Part shown: in pieces, positions 8,482 to 17,343 of the stretch
Layout of the letters: each line of letters opens with the position of its first letter
Position numbering within the stretch: position 1 is the stretch's first letter
Assembly: GCF_900114255.1 (NCBI RefSeq)
Contig: NZ_FOSL01000010.1
Location: 1 to 64,000 of the forward strand
DNA: 64,000 nucleotides
From: Neomesorhizobium albiziae
GTDB lineage: Bacteria; Pseudomonadota; Alphaproteobacteria; Rhizobiales; Rhizobiaceae
Direction of reading: 5' to 3'
Position numbers and translations under genes: made by a program
The notes under the pieces: model-generated
Database searches by the model: none
Told to the model about the DNA's origin: nothing
The model's input: the letters and a program-made list of their open reading frames with translations, nothing else

Positions 8482-10041
8482 CTACTCGGCGAAGCGGGTC
8501 AGCCAGTGACGCGATTTGTTGTCGGGCAACTGGACGATGCGATCGATCTGGTCGGTCATCACCCAGGCCATCGGCTGCTGGTGCAGTGGCAGCATGATGA
8601 TCTCCTCCTTTGTCATTTCCAGCGCCTTGGTCTGCAGCGCCAGCCGCTTTGTCCGGTCCATTTCCGTCGACGCCTGCACGATCAGCTTGTCGATCTCGGG
8701 ATAGCTCCAGCCACCCCAGTTGAACACGCCCGCATTGTCGGTTTTGGTTTCGATCATCTGCAGCAGTATGGAATAGCTGTCGAGCATGGGCTCGTTGGCC
8801 CAGCCGATGAGATAGACGTCAGCCTGGCCGCCGGCGCGTTTCGGTGTCTGGGCGGCGGCCGGCGCGATATCGAGCTGCGGCTTGAAGCCGGCGCGGCTCA
8901 GCATGTTGATGAGGCCCTGGCACAGTTCCTCTTCGTTCACGTAAGCGTCGTTGGTGCAGACAAGCGTGAATTCCATGTCGGTCGCGCCAGCATCGGCCAG
9001 CAGTTTCGCCGACAGCTCCGGATCGTAGTCGAATGGCTTGTCGAGCGCTTCGGTATAACCCGGGATCTCCGGCGCTATGATCGCGCCGGCGGTCCGCGAC
9101 TTGCCGCGCATGATGCGCTTCTGGATTAGTTGCGGGTCGAGCGCGTGCGCGAACGCCTGGCGCACCCGCAGGTCGTTGAACTTGTTGTCGGCGCCGTTGT
9201 GAAGTTTCGGCTTGCGGTTGAAGCCTATCATGACGGTGCGCAGATCGGTGCGTTCCATCGCCTTCAGCCCAGGCTGGGCCACCAGGCGGGGAAGATCCTG
9301 CGAGGGTGCATTCTCGGTGAAGTTGATCTCGCCCGACAGCATCGCGGCGACGCGTGTCGCGGCTGACGTGATGGGGATGAATTCGATGCGGTCGATGTTG
9401 GTTTGCGACTTGTCCCACCACGCTGGGTTCCTGGTGAGGACGGTCTTGCTGTCGGGCACCCGGCTTTCGGTGACGAAGGGGCCCGTCCCATTGGTGTGGT
9501 AGGTGGCGTAACCTTCGATCTTGGCGCCGACATCGGTCGGCTTCAGCGAATCGTTGTCGGCCAGCCAGGTCGCGTCGAACATGTGGATGTTCGTCAGGTC
9601 GTTGAGCAGCAGAGGATAGGGACCGGTAAGTTCTATGTCGATGGTGTAGTCGTCGACCTTCTTCGACGACTTGTAGGCGGGCAGGTTGCCGCGCAGCGGC
9701 GAAACGTCGTCGCTGACGCGCGTCAGCGACGCGAGCACGTCGTCGGCGGTGAACTCAGCGCCGTTGTGAAACTTCACGCCTTTCCTGAGATGGAACCGCC
9801 ACACGGTTTCAGACACCGTTTCCCACGAGGCTGCGAGCGCCGGTTCGATCTTGAGATCGGCGTCGTAGCGGACGAGCCCCTCATAGACATGATTGAGGAA
9901 GGCGATGGTGTAGCTGTCACCGTAGGAATAGGGATCGAGGGAATAGATATCCCTTGCGGCTCCCCATTTAAGCGTTTCGGCGCTGGCGCCCGAAACAAGT
10001 AAGGCTGCCGCCGTAACCGCAAGGCCAATTCTTTTCAGCAT
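8482..10041 (-). CDS. ABC transporter substrate-binding protein, family 5 (peptide/opine type)
   Basis: The 519-residue protein has a clear Sec signal peptide (MLKRIGLAVTAAALLVSGASA, cleavage near residue 21), so it works in the periplasm. The mature part shows the SBP family 5 features: SLDPYSYGD, FLNHVYEGLVRYD, and the signature VWRFHLRKGVKFHNGAEFTADDVLASLTR. Proteins of this family capture peptides, opines, glutathione or sugars for Dpp/Opp-type ABC importers. The start at 10041 follows a strong GGAGG site. No permease or ATPase gene lies in the window, so it is an orphan here or the rest is elsewhere. A 16-base perfect palindrome lies 129 bases upstream. Confidence 0.93.
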   Translation of the reverse strand: MLKRIGLAVTAAALLVSGASAETLKWGAARDIYSLDPYSYGDSYTIAFLNHVYEGLVRYDADLKIEPALAASWETVSETVWRFHLRKGVKFHNGAEFTADDVLASLTRVSDDVSPLRGNLPAYKSSKKVDDYTIDIELTGPYPLLLNDLTNIHMFDATWLADNDSLKPTDVGAKIEGYATYHTNGTGPFVTESRVPDSKTVLTRNPAWWDKSQTNIDRIEFIPITSAATRVAAMLSGEINFTENAPSQDLPRLVAQPGLKAMERTDLRTVMIGFNRKPKLHNGADNKFNDLRVRQAFAHALDPQLIQKRIMRGKSRTAGAIIAPEIPGYTEALDKPFDYDPELSAKLLADAGATDMEFTLVCTNDAYVNEEELCQGLINMLSRAGFKPQLDIAPAAAQTPKRAGGQADVYLIGWANEPMLDSYSILLQMIETKTDNAGVFNWGGWSYPEIDKLIVQASTEMDRTKRLALQTKALEMTKEEIIMLPLHQQPMAWVMTDQIDRIVQLPDNKSRHWLTRFAE

Positions 10042-10402
10042 CTGTATTTCCTCCACTCTGGAAAGGTTGAGCCTCCTTGGACGGAGGACTTGTTTTTCTG
10101 GGCATGCGGTGTCGCGCCGACGGGAGGACACCTCAGCGCATTTTCGCCACGGCCGAAGGTTTGTCAACCAGATTGTCGACAATCTTTTATTATATTGGCG
10201 GCATGTTAGTAGACCGATGCTCGACCTGGTGACGGAGCGACCGTCCCGTCGTGCTTGAGCGAGCGGCCGATCGCCCGCCCGCGCCGCGAGTTCTGTTGAA
10301 AAATGTCGAGGTTTCAGAAGGCCGATGGCTGCCTTGCCACGGTTCAGCTCTTCTCGATGGCCTTCGGCGCAGCTTGTGCGGACACGGCGGCGAATTTCGC
10401 CG
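10042..10402. other. 361-base intergenic region upstream of the binding-protein gene
   Basis: No gene is supported here. It holds the leader of the substrate-binding protein gene on the minus strand, the palindrome at 10170-10185, an AT-rich stretch (10184-10198) next to it that could serve as a promoter, and the 3' flank of the membrane protein gene that ends at 10403. Nothing else was recognised. Confidence 0.7.
10170..10185. promoter_or_regulatory. 16-base perfect palindrome, likely operator
   Basis: The sequence AGATTGTCGACAATCT reads the same on both strands. Sites with the core TTGTCGACAA are typical of GntR-family (FadR/FCD) regulators that control catabolic transporter operons in rhizobia; that link is established for the family, not shown here. 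It sits next to an AT-rich stretch, 129 bases before the start of the ABC binding-protein gene. No regulator gene of that family is in the window. Confidence 0.65.
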
Positions 10403-11155
10403 TCACGTCGCCTGCCGCCAGGATTGGTGCGCCTGCTGGGCGACATAGAATGCCAGCGCCAGGGCTGCGTTGAACTCGAGCACCTCTTCGACCGCGGCGA
10501 ATATGTTCGATGACGACGAGGTGATGTCGATCACCTGCGCAAGGCCGATAAAGCCCAGGTGCAGGAAAAGCAGGACATGTTCCGCCAGCCACGACCGGCG
10601 GCGCCCGAACCCGCTCCTCAACTGATTGGCCACCACGAGCATCAGCCCGAGCGACACGGCGAGCATCAACCCGACCAGAAGCCAGGCCAGGCCGCCATTG
10701 ATGTCGCGCAACAGCCGATAGGCCAGCATGAGCAGGTCGTGAAAGCCGTCCAGCTGGCCACCGCCATAGAGGGCCGGCGGCTCGAAGCCGAAGAGGCGCG
10801 AGCCGAAACCGGTTTCGTCCATCAGTTCGGCGAGACCGATCAGCCCGGCCAGAAGAAGCGGCCTGCTCCATCCCAACGCAAGGGATGCGTATGCGGAGCC
10901 GATGACGATGGCCAGCAAGCACGCAACGGTCGCCATTTCGACGATGCCATCTTCCTGGAGGAGCAAGGGCCGGGCATGTGGAGCGAGGACCGCAACGGCG
11001 GCGGCGGCGAGCGTGCAGAGCCCTATTGCCGCAAGCGCGCAGGCCAGCCAGCGGACCGGGTTCGTCTGTCGCGAGTGGATGCGGCCAAGCTGAACGAAGG
11101 GCGCAGCCCCAGCCAGGATATCGGCACTCTTTCCCTGGCGAACCACCGAGGCCAT
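10403..11155 (-). CDS. Multi-pass membrane protein of unknown function
   Basis: The 250-residue product has about six hydrophobic segments: WLACALAAIGLCTLAAAAVAVL, VEMATVACLLAIVIGSAYA, PLLLAGLIGLAEL, LAWLLVGLMLAVSLGLMLVVA, HVLLFLHLGFIGLAQV and a last one near EFNAALALAFYVAQQ. Conserved-looking acidic residues occur between segments (MDETGFGSRLFGFEPP, QVIDITSSSSN). No family is recognised. The ATG at 11155 has a GGGAG ribosome site; an upstream frame extension contains no support. It is flanked upstream by a repeat copy (11311-11412) and seems to stand alone. Confidence 0.65.
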   Translation of the reverse strand: MASVVRQGKSADILAGAAPFVQLGRIHSRQTNPVRWLACALAAIGLCTLAAAAVAVLAPHARPLLLQEDGIVEMATVACLLAIVIGSAYASLALGWSRPLLLAGLIGLAELMDETGFGSRLFGFEPPALYGGGQLDGFHDLLMLAYRLLRDINGGLAWLLVGLMLAVSLGLMLVVANQLRSGFGRRRSWLAEHVLLFLHLGFIGLAQVIDITSSSSNIFAAVEEVLEFNAALALAFYVAQQAHQSWRQAT

Positions 11156-11310
11156 GGCCGCTCTCCCTTGTAACAAATCTGTCAAGAAACCGTCACATAT
11201 GGACAGTTTCTGGCCAAGGGAAGGCAAGTCGCGGTTGCAGAGCGCTGGCGCGATCACAACTGATTAACGACTGTGTCGGGGATGGTTCGCGGTCGGTCGC
11301 CGGCTTGCTG

Positions 11311-11412
11311 GAGCATTTTGCAAGCCAAATGGAATCATTTGACGTCCGCATAAATGCGGCAAAACAAATAGTTAGAGCGCGTTATCGGTTCTGAAAGAAC
11401 AGGGAACCGCTC
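11311..11412. repeat. Dispersed repeat R1, long form, copy 1
   Basis: The unit runs from GAGCATTTTGCAAGCC to the AGCGCG...GAACCGCTCT end. It contains a palindrome close to CCAAATG-GAAT-CATTTGG and the hairpin CCGCAT-AA-ATGCGG, followed by CAAAACAAAT and GTTAGAGC. It matches the copy at 33779-33880 almost base for base, and its first half matches shorter copies at 17659, 23385 and 48695. It lies just downstream of the glycosyltransferase gene. Confidence 0.85.
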
Positions 11413-11423
11413 TCTCTAAAGCG

Positions 11424-12248
11424 TCAGGCGTTGGCCTGCGCCGGTTCTCCGAAAAACTCGCGCCGCGCGGCATCGTCCACGCGCCTCAGCCTTGCGAGGT
11501 TGCGCAGGAGCCGTCGCGGCCGCTTCAGGGCTTCCCGGCTGAAGAAGTACTTCTTGAGAAGGCTGGGCGCCTTGCTGTGCGAACCGCCATGGGCCACCCG
11601 GTAGACCGCGCCGTGGAACGGCAGCGTCGCCAGCGCCTGGCCGCGTCCCGCCAGGATGTCGGCGATGCGGACATGGCTGCCGAGCATCGATTTGATCCAG
11701 TCGAGGGAAGCGTCCTCGAACCGCTCGGGCACGCCGTAGACGTCCGACCGGATGATCAGCGACGTCCCGCACAGATGGTTGAAATCGTCGTATCCCAGCA
11801 ACAGGCCGCCGCCATCGTCCCAGATGTAGCCGCGGTCGATCGTCCATCCGTTGGCGCCGCGGTGTTCCGAGACGTACTCCACCAGCCGGGCGCTGACGAA
11901 ATCGTCGTCGTCGACGATCATGAAAAAGCGGCTGTCTCGCGCCCGCAACATGCCCATCAGCACGCGGCGTCCCTTGTCGGCGCGGAAGGCGTCGTAGAAA
12001 ACCTCCATGTCGCCGGACTTGCCGAGCTCGTGCATGTCGTTGGGAGGAAAGGTGACGCGCTCGACCTCGAATCCCTCGGGAAGCTCGGGCAGGTCGGCGC
12101 CCTCGTTGGCAACGATGACGCCCCGCCAATCGCCATTGGTCTGGTTGGCGATCGAACGGACGGTCTGGGTGAGGTTTGCCTTGAGCAGGGCCCAGTCGCG
12201 CGCATTGTCCTGATGGCGGACCGGAATGATGAAGGTGAGAAGGGTCAT
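11424..12248 (-). CDS. Glycosyltransferase family 2-like protein
   Basis: The 274-residue protein opens with LLTFIIPVRHQDNARDW, the usual start of GT-A fold family 2 enzymes, and has the metal-binding DxD region as FFMIVDDDDFVSARLVEYV (about residues 110-125). It therefore probably transfers a sugar from a nucleotide donor to a growing polysaccharide in the cytoplasm. The acceptor binding half (NHLCGTSLIIRSDVYG) is shared with capsule and LPS transferases. Its ATG overlaps the stop of the pyruvyltransferase gene upstream (ATGA), so the two are translated together. Confidence 0.85.
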   Translation of the reverse strand: MTLLTFIIPVRHQDNARDWALLKANLTQTVRSIANQTNGDWRGVIVANEGADLPELPEGFEVERVTFPPNDMHELGKSGDMEVFYDAFRADKGRRVLMGMLRARDSRFFMIVDDDDFVSARLVEYVSEHRGANGWTIDRGYIWDDGGGLLLGYDDFNHLCGTSLIIRSDVYGVPERFEDASLDWIKSMLGSHVRIADILAGRGQALATLPFHGAVYRVAHGGSHSKAPSLLKKYFFSREALKRPRRLLRNLARLRRVDDAARREFFGEPAQANA

Positions 12249-13258
12249 CGGGCATCCCCCCTGCCGGTTGCCTGACCGGCCTGGCGACGCGCCCAGCCAA
12301 TGCCGTCGTCGAGCGAGGCGGCCATGTAGGAAAGGTCGGTTCCGCCCGAAAAAGCGTTCATGAAACGCCGCACCTTGCCATAGCTGTTGTCGAGCACGGC
12401 GTGCGGGCGGCCAAGCAGCAGCGAGCAGATATGGACATGCAGGCGATCGGTGACGATCGCGCGTCCGCGCGAGATCTGGCGGATGCCACGGCGGAAGCGG
12501 TTGTGCGCCGCGGCGTCGAGCTTGCGCAGCCGCACTTCGCCAGGCTTCAGTGTCAGAAGTCCGGACGCCGCGCCGATCGCCTTGGAGACGCGCACGCGCC
12601 GCGCCGATTCGGTCGTCCAGTCTTCGACCGGCACGTCGGGATAGGCCGAGACATCGAGGTCGCCGGCCTTTTCGAGGTCCACCCTCAGCATGGCGAGAAC
12701 CGGGAATTCGGCGGCGGCCGGCTTCAGGCCGCCGATGGCGAAGGCCATGTCCGGGCAGAGCCGCACCTGGCAGTCGAAGTGCTTTTCGGCGAACTGCTTG
12801 GATTCCTCGTCGCGGACCAGGAGCACGAAGTTCTTGTGGCGTCCGATGGCGCGCGCGCTCTGTTCCACGCGCTCCTTCGACTTGTAGTGGATCGACTGCG
12901 GAAACTGGATGATCTGGCGGTTCGGGAACCGCTCCAACACGAGCTCGCGAAAGTCCTGGTGCGCAACCCAGAGATCGCCGAAATTGCCGCCGCCATGGAT
13001 GAAGATCGGCCCGCTCGGCATGACCTGCTCGAGCTCTTCGGCCGAGAAATCGTCGATGCGCGAGACATAGGCAGGCCGCTTGCGGTAGCGGTCCTTCAGA
13101 TAGGCCATTTCGCCAAGCCAGATCGCCGAATCGCCGCAGTTGCGGATGTCCGGAAAGTCGAGGATCGCCATCGGCTCGTCGGCCGAGACGTAATCCTTCA
13201 GGCAGTCGTGAATCATGTCCTGCAGTTTGGCGATCAGGACCAGATTTGATTCCGGCAT
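12245..13258 (-). CDS. Polysaccharide pyruvyl transferase family protein
   Basis: The 337-residue product shows the WcaK/CsaB/ExoV family plan: DFPDIRNCGDSAIWLGEM near the N-terminus, IFIHGGGNFGDLW, RQIIQFPQSIHYKS, and the C-terminal IVTDRLHVHICSLLLGRPHAVLDNSYGKV. These enzymes attach pyruvate ketals from phosphoenolpyruvate to sugars in exopolysaccharide or cell-wall polymers. The ATG at 13258 is preferred (GGAG 7 bases upstream) over an ATG four codons earlier with no site. It is the middle gene of a three-gene polysaccharide cluster with a flippase upstream and a glycosyltransferase downstream. Confidence 0.88.
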   Translation of the reverse strand: MPESNLVLIAKLQDMIHDCLKDYVSADEPMAILDFPDIRNCGDSAIWLGEMAYLKDRYRKRPAYVSRIDDFSAEELEQVMPSGPIFIHGGGNFGDLWVAHQDFRELVLERFPNRQIIQFPQSIHYKSKERVEQSARAIGRHKNFVLLVRDEESKQFAEKHFDCQVRLCPDMAFAIGGLKPAAAEFPVLAMLRVDLEKAGDLDVSAYPDVPVEDWTTESARRVRVSKAIGAASGLLTLKPGEVRLRKLDAAAHNRFRRGIRQISRGRAIVTDRLHVHICSLLLGRPHAVLDNSYGKVRRFMNAFSGGTDLSYMAASLDDGIGWARRQAGQATGRGDAR

Positions 13259-13310
13259 TTCATTCTCCATTTCGATGGCGGCAGGGGTGTGCAGCAGGAT
13301 TGCAGCAATT

Positions 13311-14795
13311 TCAGGCTGGACGGACCTTCGCCAGGACTTTTCCCAATATCTGCCAGACCTCTGTTTCGGGACCGGCCGGGCGCTTCATCAGGGTCCAGAG
13401 CAGGAAGCTCGTGCCGCAGTAGAGAAACGCGCCCAGCCCGGCGAGCGCGGCCAGTTGCGTGGCCAGCGCGAATTTGTCGTCGGTTTGCACCATGTGGCTC
13501 AACGCCAGCGACACGCCCGCCGCCATCACCACGATGCTGGCAAGCGCGCGCACGTTGGCCGAAAGTTGCTTCAGCACTGTGACACCGATGAAGCGTTTCA
13601 CCAGGATCATGTTGACGAACGCGCTGAACAGGCCGGTGAAGACGCGGCCGATCACCACCCCCTGGAGCCCCCCGAGCAGCAGGCCGGCGATCATGACGGG
13701 GACGCGCACGCACAGCATCTGCGCGTCGCGGATGAACAAGAGCCGCGTCTCGCCCTTGGCCATGCCGAGCGGCTGCACCAGCGAACCCAGCGTCTGTAGC
13801 GCGAAGACCGAGGCGAGCGACTGGACGATGAAGATGATCGGCACCCATTTTTCGCCGAGCGTCAGCCTGACCAGCGGATCGGCGACCACCGCGACGCCGA
13901 TGCCCGCGGGCAGCGCCACCGCTGCGACCAGCGCCTGAACGCGCTGATAGGCGGCTGCGAGACGGGCGGGATCGTCGCGAATGCTGGAAAAACCGGGATA
14001 GATCGTCTGGGTGAGCGGCGCCGTCGCCTCTCGCGTCGGCATCATGGCCAGGTTGCTGCCCACCGAATAGTAGCCGAGCGATGTCCCGCCCAGCATCTTG
14101 CCCACCAGCAGATAATCGAAACGCCAGTTGAGCGTGTTGACGATCTGGCCGGCGGTCAGCCACGCCGAGAAGGAAAAGAATTCCTTCATGTGCCGGAAGG
14201 TGATGCTTGGGCGGAACGGCAGCACGAGATAGGAAACGATGACGTTCGTCGCCTGGCTCACCAGCGTGCCGATCACCAGCGCCCAATAGCTGTGGTAGAT
14301 CATCGCGATCGCAACGGCGGCAACGAAGCCGGTCAACTTCTGCGACACGGCAAGCACGAATTCCTGCCAGAAGATCAGGTCGCGTTGCAGCATGATCCGG
14401 CGCGGATTGGTCAGGCCGCCCAACACTATGCTGAGCCCCAGCGCCAGCATGACGCCGGAGAGCCGCGGCTCCTCGAACAGCACAGAAGCCGGATAGGCGC
14501 AGGCCGCGAAGAGGAGGCCGAGCAGCAGGCCGCGCGTCGCATTGAGCGTCCAGGCGGCGCTGAAATGCGACCTGTCTGGCGCGCTGTGACGGATGAGGGC
14601 CTCGGAGAGCGAGAGTTGGGTGACGGTGTCGACGATCAACAGCATGGTGGTCGCCAGCGCCACCAGGCCGAAGTCTGAAGGCGCCAGATACCACGCGAGC
14701 ACAAAAGTGCTCAGCGTCGCCAGCCCGTTGACGATCACCCGGGACAGGCTCAGCCACATGCTTCCCTTGACGAGGCGCCCGGTGATGTTGGTCAT
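13311..14795 (-). CDS. Polysaccharide flippase, MOP superfamily (Wzx/PST type)
   Basis: The 494-residue protein has 12-14 hydrophobic segments, starting with a typical MTNITGRLVKGSMWLSLSRVIVNGLATLSTFVLAWYL and containing FGLVALATTMLLIVDTVTQLSLSEALIR, the N-terminal signature of the PST/Wzx flippases. Such proteins move lipid-linked oligosaccharide across the inner membrane during exopolysaccharide or LPS synthesis. The ATG at 14795 was chosen because the upstream extension is not flippase-like. It heads the cluster with the pyruvyltransferase and glycosyltransferase, 52 bases before the former. Confidence 0.92.
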   Translation of the reverse strand: MTNITGRLVKGSMWLSLSRVIVNGLATLSTFVLAWYLAPSDFGLVALATTMLLIVDTVTQLSLSEALIRHSAPDRSHFSAAWTLNATRGLLLGLLFAACAYPASVLFEEPRLSGVMLALGLSIVLGGLTNPRRIMLQRDLIFWQEFVLAVSQKLTGFVAAVAIAMIYHSYWALVIGTLVSQATNVIVSYLVLPFRPSITFRHMKEFFSFSAWLTAGQIVNTLNWRFDYLLVGKMLGGTSLGYYSVGSNLAMMPTREATAPLTQTIYPGFSSIRDDPARLAAAYQRVQALVAAVALPAGIGVAVVADPLVRLTLGEKWVPIIFIVQSLASVFALQTLGSLVQPLGMAKGETRLLFIRDAQMLCVRVPVMIAGLLLGGLQGVVIGRVFTGLFSAFVNMILVKRFIGVTVLKQLSANVRALASIVVMAAGVSLALSHMVQTDDKFALATQLAALAGLGAFLYCGTSFLLWTLMKRPAGPETEVWQILGKVLAKVRPA

Positions 14796-15119
14796 GGCGT
14801 TGCGGTGGCCGTGCGCGTTCAGGCCAAGCCCTCCGTCGAGGAGGCTGCCTTCGCCTTCATACCAATGTTGAAAAGAGCGTCGTGCGCCACTGCCAAACCG
14901 TACTCCAATGGAACTGATCGAGGCGGCGATCAGCACGCCCGCATGATCGCACACGGGTGAGGATGCTTGTCCGATCGGGCCGCCGGCCGAAGCGGGCGCA
15001 ATCTAGTTGCGCCTATGCTGCACTGCAATAGACAGGCGATCACGGTTGATGTCAGGCGTTTTCGGTATTTTGCCGCCGGGGCCCTGAAAATGCCGTCTTC
15101 GAAGGCCTGCCGCGATGGA
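14796..15119. other. 324-base intergenic region upstream of the flippase gene
   Basis: No gene is supported. It contains a perfect hairpin at 14995-15013 (GGCGCAA-TCTAG-TTGCGCC) without a T-run, which may act as an operator or RNA structure ahead of the polysaccharide genes on the minus strand. The FAD oxidoreductase gene ends at its right edge. Confidence 0.5.
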
Positions 15120-16274
15120 TCAGCCTTGTATTGCGCCGGCGTTGAGATAGGCGGTCAGCTCGCGCGCGGCCGCACCTCCGGCCCGGTTGGCGCCGATGGT
15201 CGAGGCGGAAGGGCCGTAGCCGACCAGATGAACGCGCGGATCCCTGGCGACCTGCGTCGCCAGGCGACCGGACATGACGATGCCGCCGTTTTCCTCCCTC
15301 AGTTGCAGCGGTGCCAGGTGATCGAGCGAGCTGCGAAACCCGGTGCACCAGAGGATCACGTCGGCTTGCCTTTCGCTGCCGTCGGCCCAGCGGATGCCGC
15401 GCTCGGTGATCTCGCTGAACATCGGCAGCCGGTTGAGCACGCCGCGTTCCTGCGCTGCCCGCAGCGCGGGCGTCCACGGAATGCCGGTGACCGAGACGAC
15501 CGAACCGGGGACGAGCCCGCGCCTCACCCGGTCCTCGACGACAGCGACGGCGGCGCGCCCGTCCTCGGGCGTGAACGGTGTTTCGCGAAACCGCGGCTCG
15601 TCACGGGTTACCCAGGTGGTCGAGGTGACGCGCGATACTTCGTCAAGCAGCTGCAACGCGGAGATGCCGCCGCCCACGACGACGACGTGCTTGCCAGCGA
15701 ACTCGCCAGCGGCCTTGTAGTCGCGCGTGTGCAACTGCCGCCCCTTGAACAGGCCGGCGCCGGGATAGTCCGGGATATAGGGCGTCTCCCAGGTGCCGGT
15801 GGCATTGATGATGCCGCGGGCGGAAAACGTTTCCCGGTCGGTTTCCACGCGGAATCGTCCGTTGCGTTCGCAGACGACCTTTACGGTCACCGGGCGGTAC
15901 ACTGGCAGTTGGAACTTCCTTTCATAGGCCGCATAATATCGCGGAACCGCGACGGAGGCCTTCACTTCCGGATCGGCGGTGTCGATCGCATCGGTAAACT
16001 GCATGCCCGGAAGGTCGTGAACGCGGTTGACCGTGCTCAGCGTCAGCGACGGCCAGCGATGCTGCCACGCCCCGCCGGCATGCGGCGATTTGTCGAGAAC
16101 CACATAGCCGGTGCCGGGCGCCAGGCCGAGATTGCGCAGATGATAGGCCGAGGATAGGCCTGCCTGGCCGGCTCCGATGACCGCGATTTCGGTCTTGAAG
16201 GTGATCCGGACATCGCTCTGTTCGACTGGGCTCTCGACATTCGGGATGTTTTTTGAAGGCAGGTTTTCGGTCAT
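15120..16274 (-). CDS. FAD/NAD(P)-dependent monooxygenase-like oxidoreductase
   Basis: The 384-residue protein has an FAD-binding Rossmann motif IAVIGAGQAGLSSAYHL (about 31-47), followed by GGAWQHRWPSLTLSTVNRVHDLPG, and a second nucleotide site VVVVGGGISALQLLDEV (about 195) for NAD(P)H. The ATG-like FATGTW element appears as INATGTWETPYIPDYPG. This is the CzcO/flavin-containing monooxygenase group (COG2072), which oxidises S, N or carbonyl compounds; the substrate is not readable. ATG 16274 is preferred over a GTG two codons upstream. It is divergent from an AmpR-like LysR regulator gene, a frequent sign of regulation by that neighbour. Confidence 0.85.
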   Translation of the reverse strand: MTENLPSKNIPNVESPVEQSDVRITFKTEIAVIGAGQAGLSSAYHLRNLGLAPGTGYVVLDKSPHAGGAWQHRWPSLTLSTVNRVHDLPGMQFTDAIDTADPEVKASVAVPRYYAAYERKFQLPVYRPVTVKVVCERNGRFRVETDRETFSARGIINATGTWETPYIPDYPGAGLFKGRQLHTRDYKAAGEFAGKHVVVVGGGISALQLLDEVSRVTSTTWVTRDEPRFRETPFTPEDGRAAVAVVEDRVRRGLVPGSVVSVTGIPWTPALRAAQERGVLNRLPMFSEITERGIRWADGSERQADVILWCTGFRSSLDHLAPLQLREENGGIVMSGRLATQVARDPRVHLVGYGPSASTIGANRAGGAAARELTAYLNAGAIQG

Positions 16275-16428
16275 CGCCACAACCTGAGATACCGAAGCCG
16301 GGATTTCAAGGACCCCCGCCGCAACCGCGACTGCAAGCCCAGGGGGGACGTGGCGGCGTTTATGACCCGTTCAAACTTCCTACAAACGATGATAAGTCGG
16401 ACCAGCTATAAGATGAACTTGGGCATCG

Positions 16429-17334
16429 ATGGTCCGACCCTTCCTTCCACTGAACGCGTTGCGGGCGTTCGAGGCTTCGGCCCGGCATCTCAGCTTCACG
16501 CGGGCCGGGATCGAACTTCACGTCACGCAGGCAGCCGTGAGCCAGCAGGTCCGCGCGCTTGAACAGCACATGGGCGTTCAGCTGTTTCGCCGGCTGCCGC
16601 GCGGCCTGATGATCACAGCCGAGGGCGAGGCCCTGCTTCCGGTCGTTGGAGACGCCTTCGACCGCCTGGCCACGACGCTCGACCGGGTCGGGTCGGGGAA
16701 AGTCCGCGAGCTGCTGGTGGTGGGGGTGGTGGGCACCTTCGCCGTCGGATGGCTTCTGCCCCGGCTGGAGGATTTCAGGCGCTCTCATCCGTTCGTGGAA
16801 CTCAGGCTTTCAACCAACAACAACCGCGTCGACATGGCAGCCGAGGGGCTCGACTTCTCCATCCGCTTCGGAAACGGCGCATGGCACGGCCTCGATGCGA
16901 CGGAACTGTTCGAAGCGCCGCTGACACCGCTTTGCACGCCGGAGCTGGCGGCCAGGATCCGTTCACCCGGGGATCTGGCCGAGCTCACATTGCTCAGAAG
17001 CTACCGCATGGACGAGTGGGCGCGCTGGTTTGCCGCCGCCGGCGCGGAGGTCCCGGCAAACATCGCCGGCGCCATCGTGTTCGATTCGTCGCTCGCCATG
17101 ATGGAGGCCGCCGAGCAGGGCGTGGGCGTCGCGCTCGCTCCGCCCCTGATGTTCTCGCGTCAGATGCGCGGCGGTTCGATCAGGCGGCCATTCCAGGCCT
17201 CCATTTCGCTCGGCAGCTATTGGCTGACCAGGCTCAAATCGCGAACGCCCACCGCGGCGATGACGGCGTTCGCCGAATGGATTGCCGCCCAGGCGCCGGA
17301 TTGCGGCGCCGGGCCGTTTCCCGCTTCGTCCTGA
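16429..17334 (+). CDS. LysR-type regulator, AmpR/GcvA-like
   Basis: The 301-residue protein has the N-terminal winged helix LPLNALRAFEASARHLSFTRAGIELHVTQAAVSQQVRALEQ (5-46) and an effector domain with ELRLSTNNNRVDMAAEGLDFSIRFGNGAWHG and LRSYRMDEWARWF. Both halves resemble AmpR, which senses cell-wall muropeptides and controls ampC. No beta-lactamase gene lies beside it; the divergent partner is the FAD oxidoreductase, 154 bases away. LysR proteins usually repress themselves and activate the divergent gene from that gap. The AmpR-like label reflects sequence similarity recalled from the family; the ligand is unknown. Confidence 0.88.
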   Translation: MVRPFLPLNALRAFEASARHLSFTRAGIELHVTQAAVSQQVRALEQHMGVQLFRRLPRGLMITAEGEALLPVVGDAFDRLATTLDRVGSGKVRELLVVGVVGTFAVGWLLPRLEDFRRSHPFVELRLSTNNNRVDMAAEGLDFSIRFGNGAWHGLDATELFEAPLTPLCTPELAARIRSPGDLAELTLLRSYRMDEWARWFAAAGAEVPANIAGAIVFDSSLAMMEAAEQGVGVALAPPLMFSRQMRGGSIRRPFQASISLGSYWLTRLKSRTPTAAMTAFAEWIAAQAPDCGAGPFPASS

Positions 17335-17343
17335 CCGAGCCCT

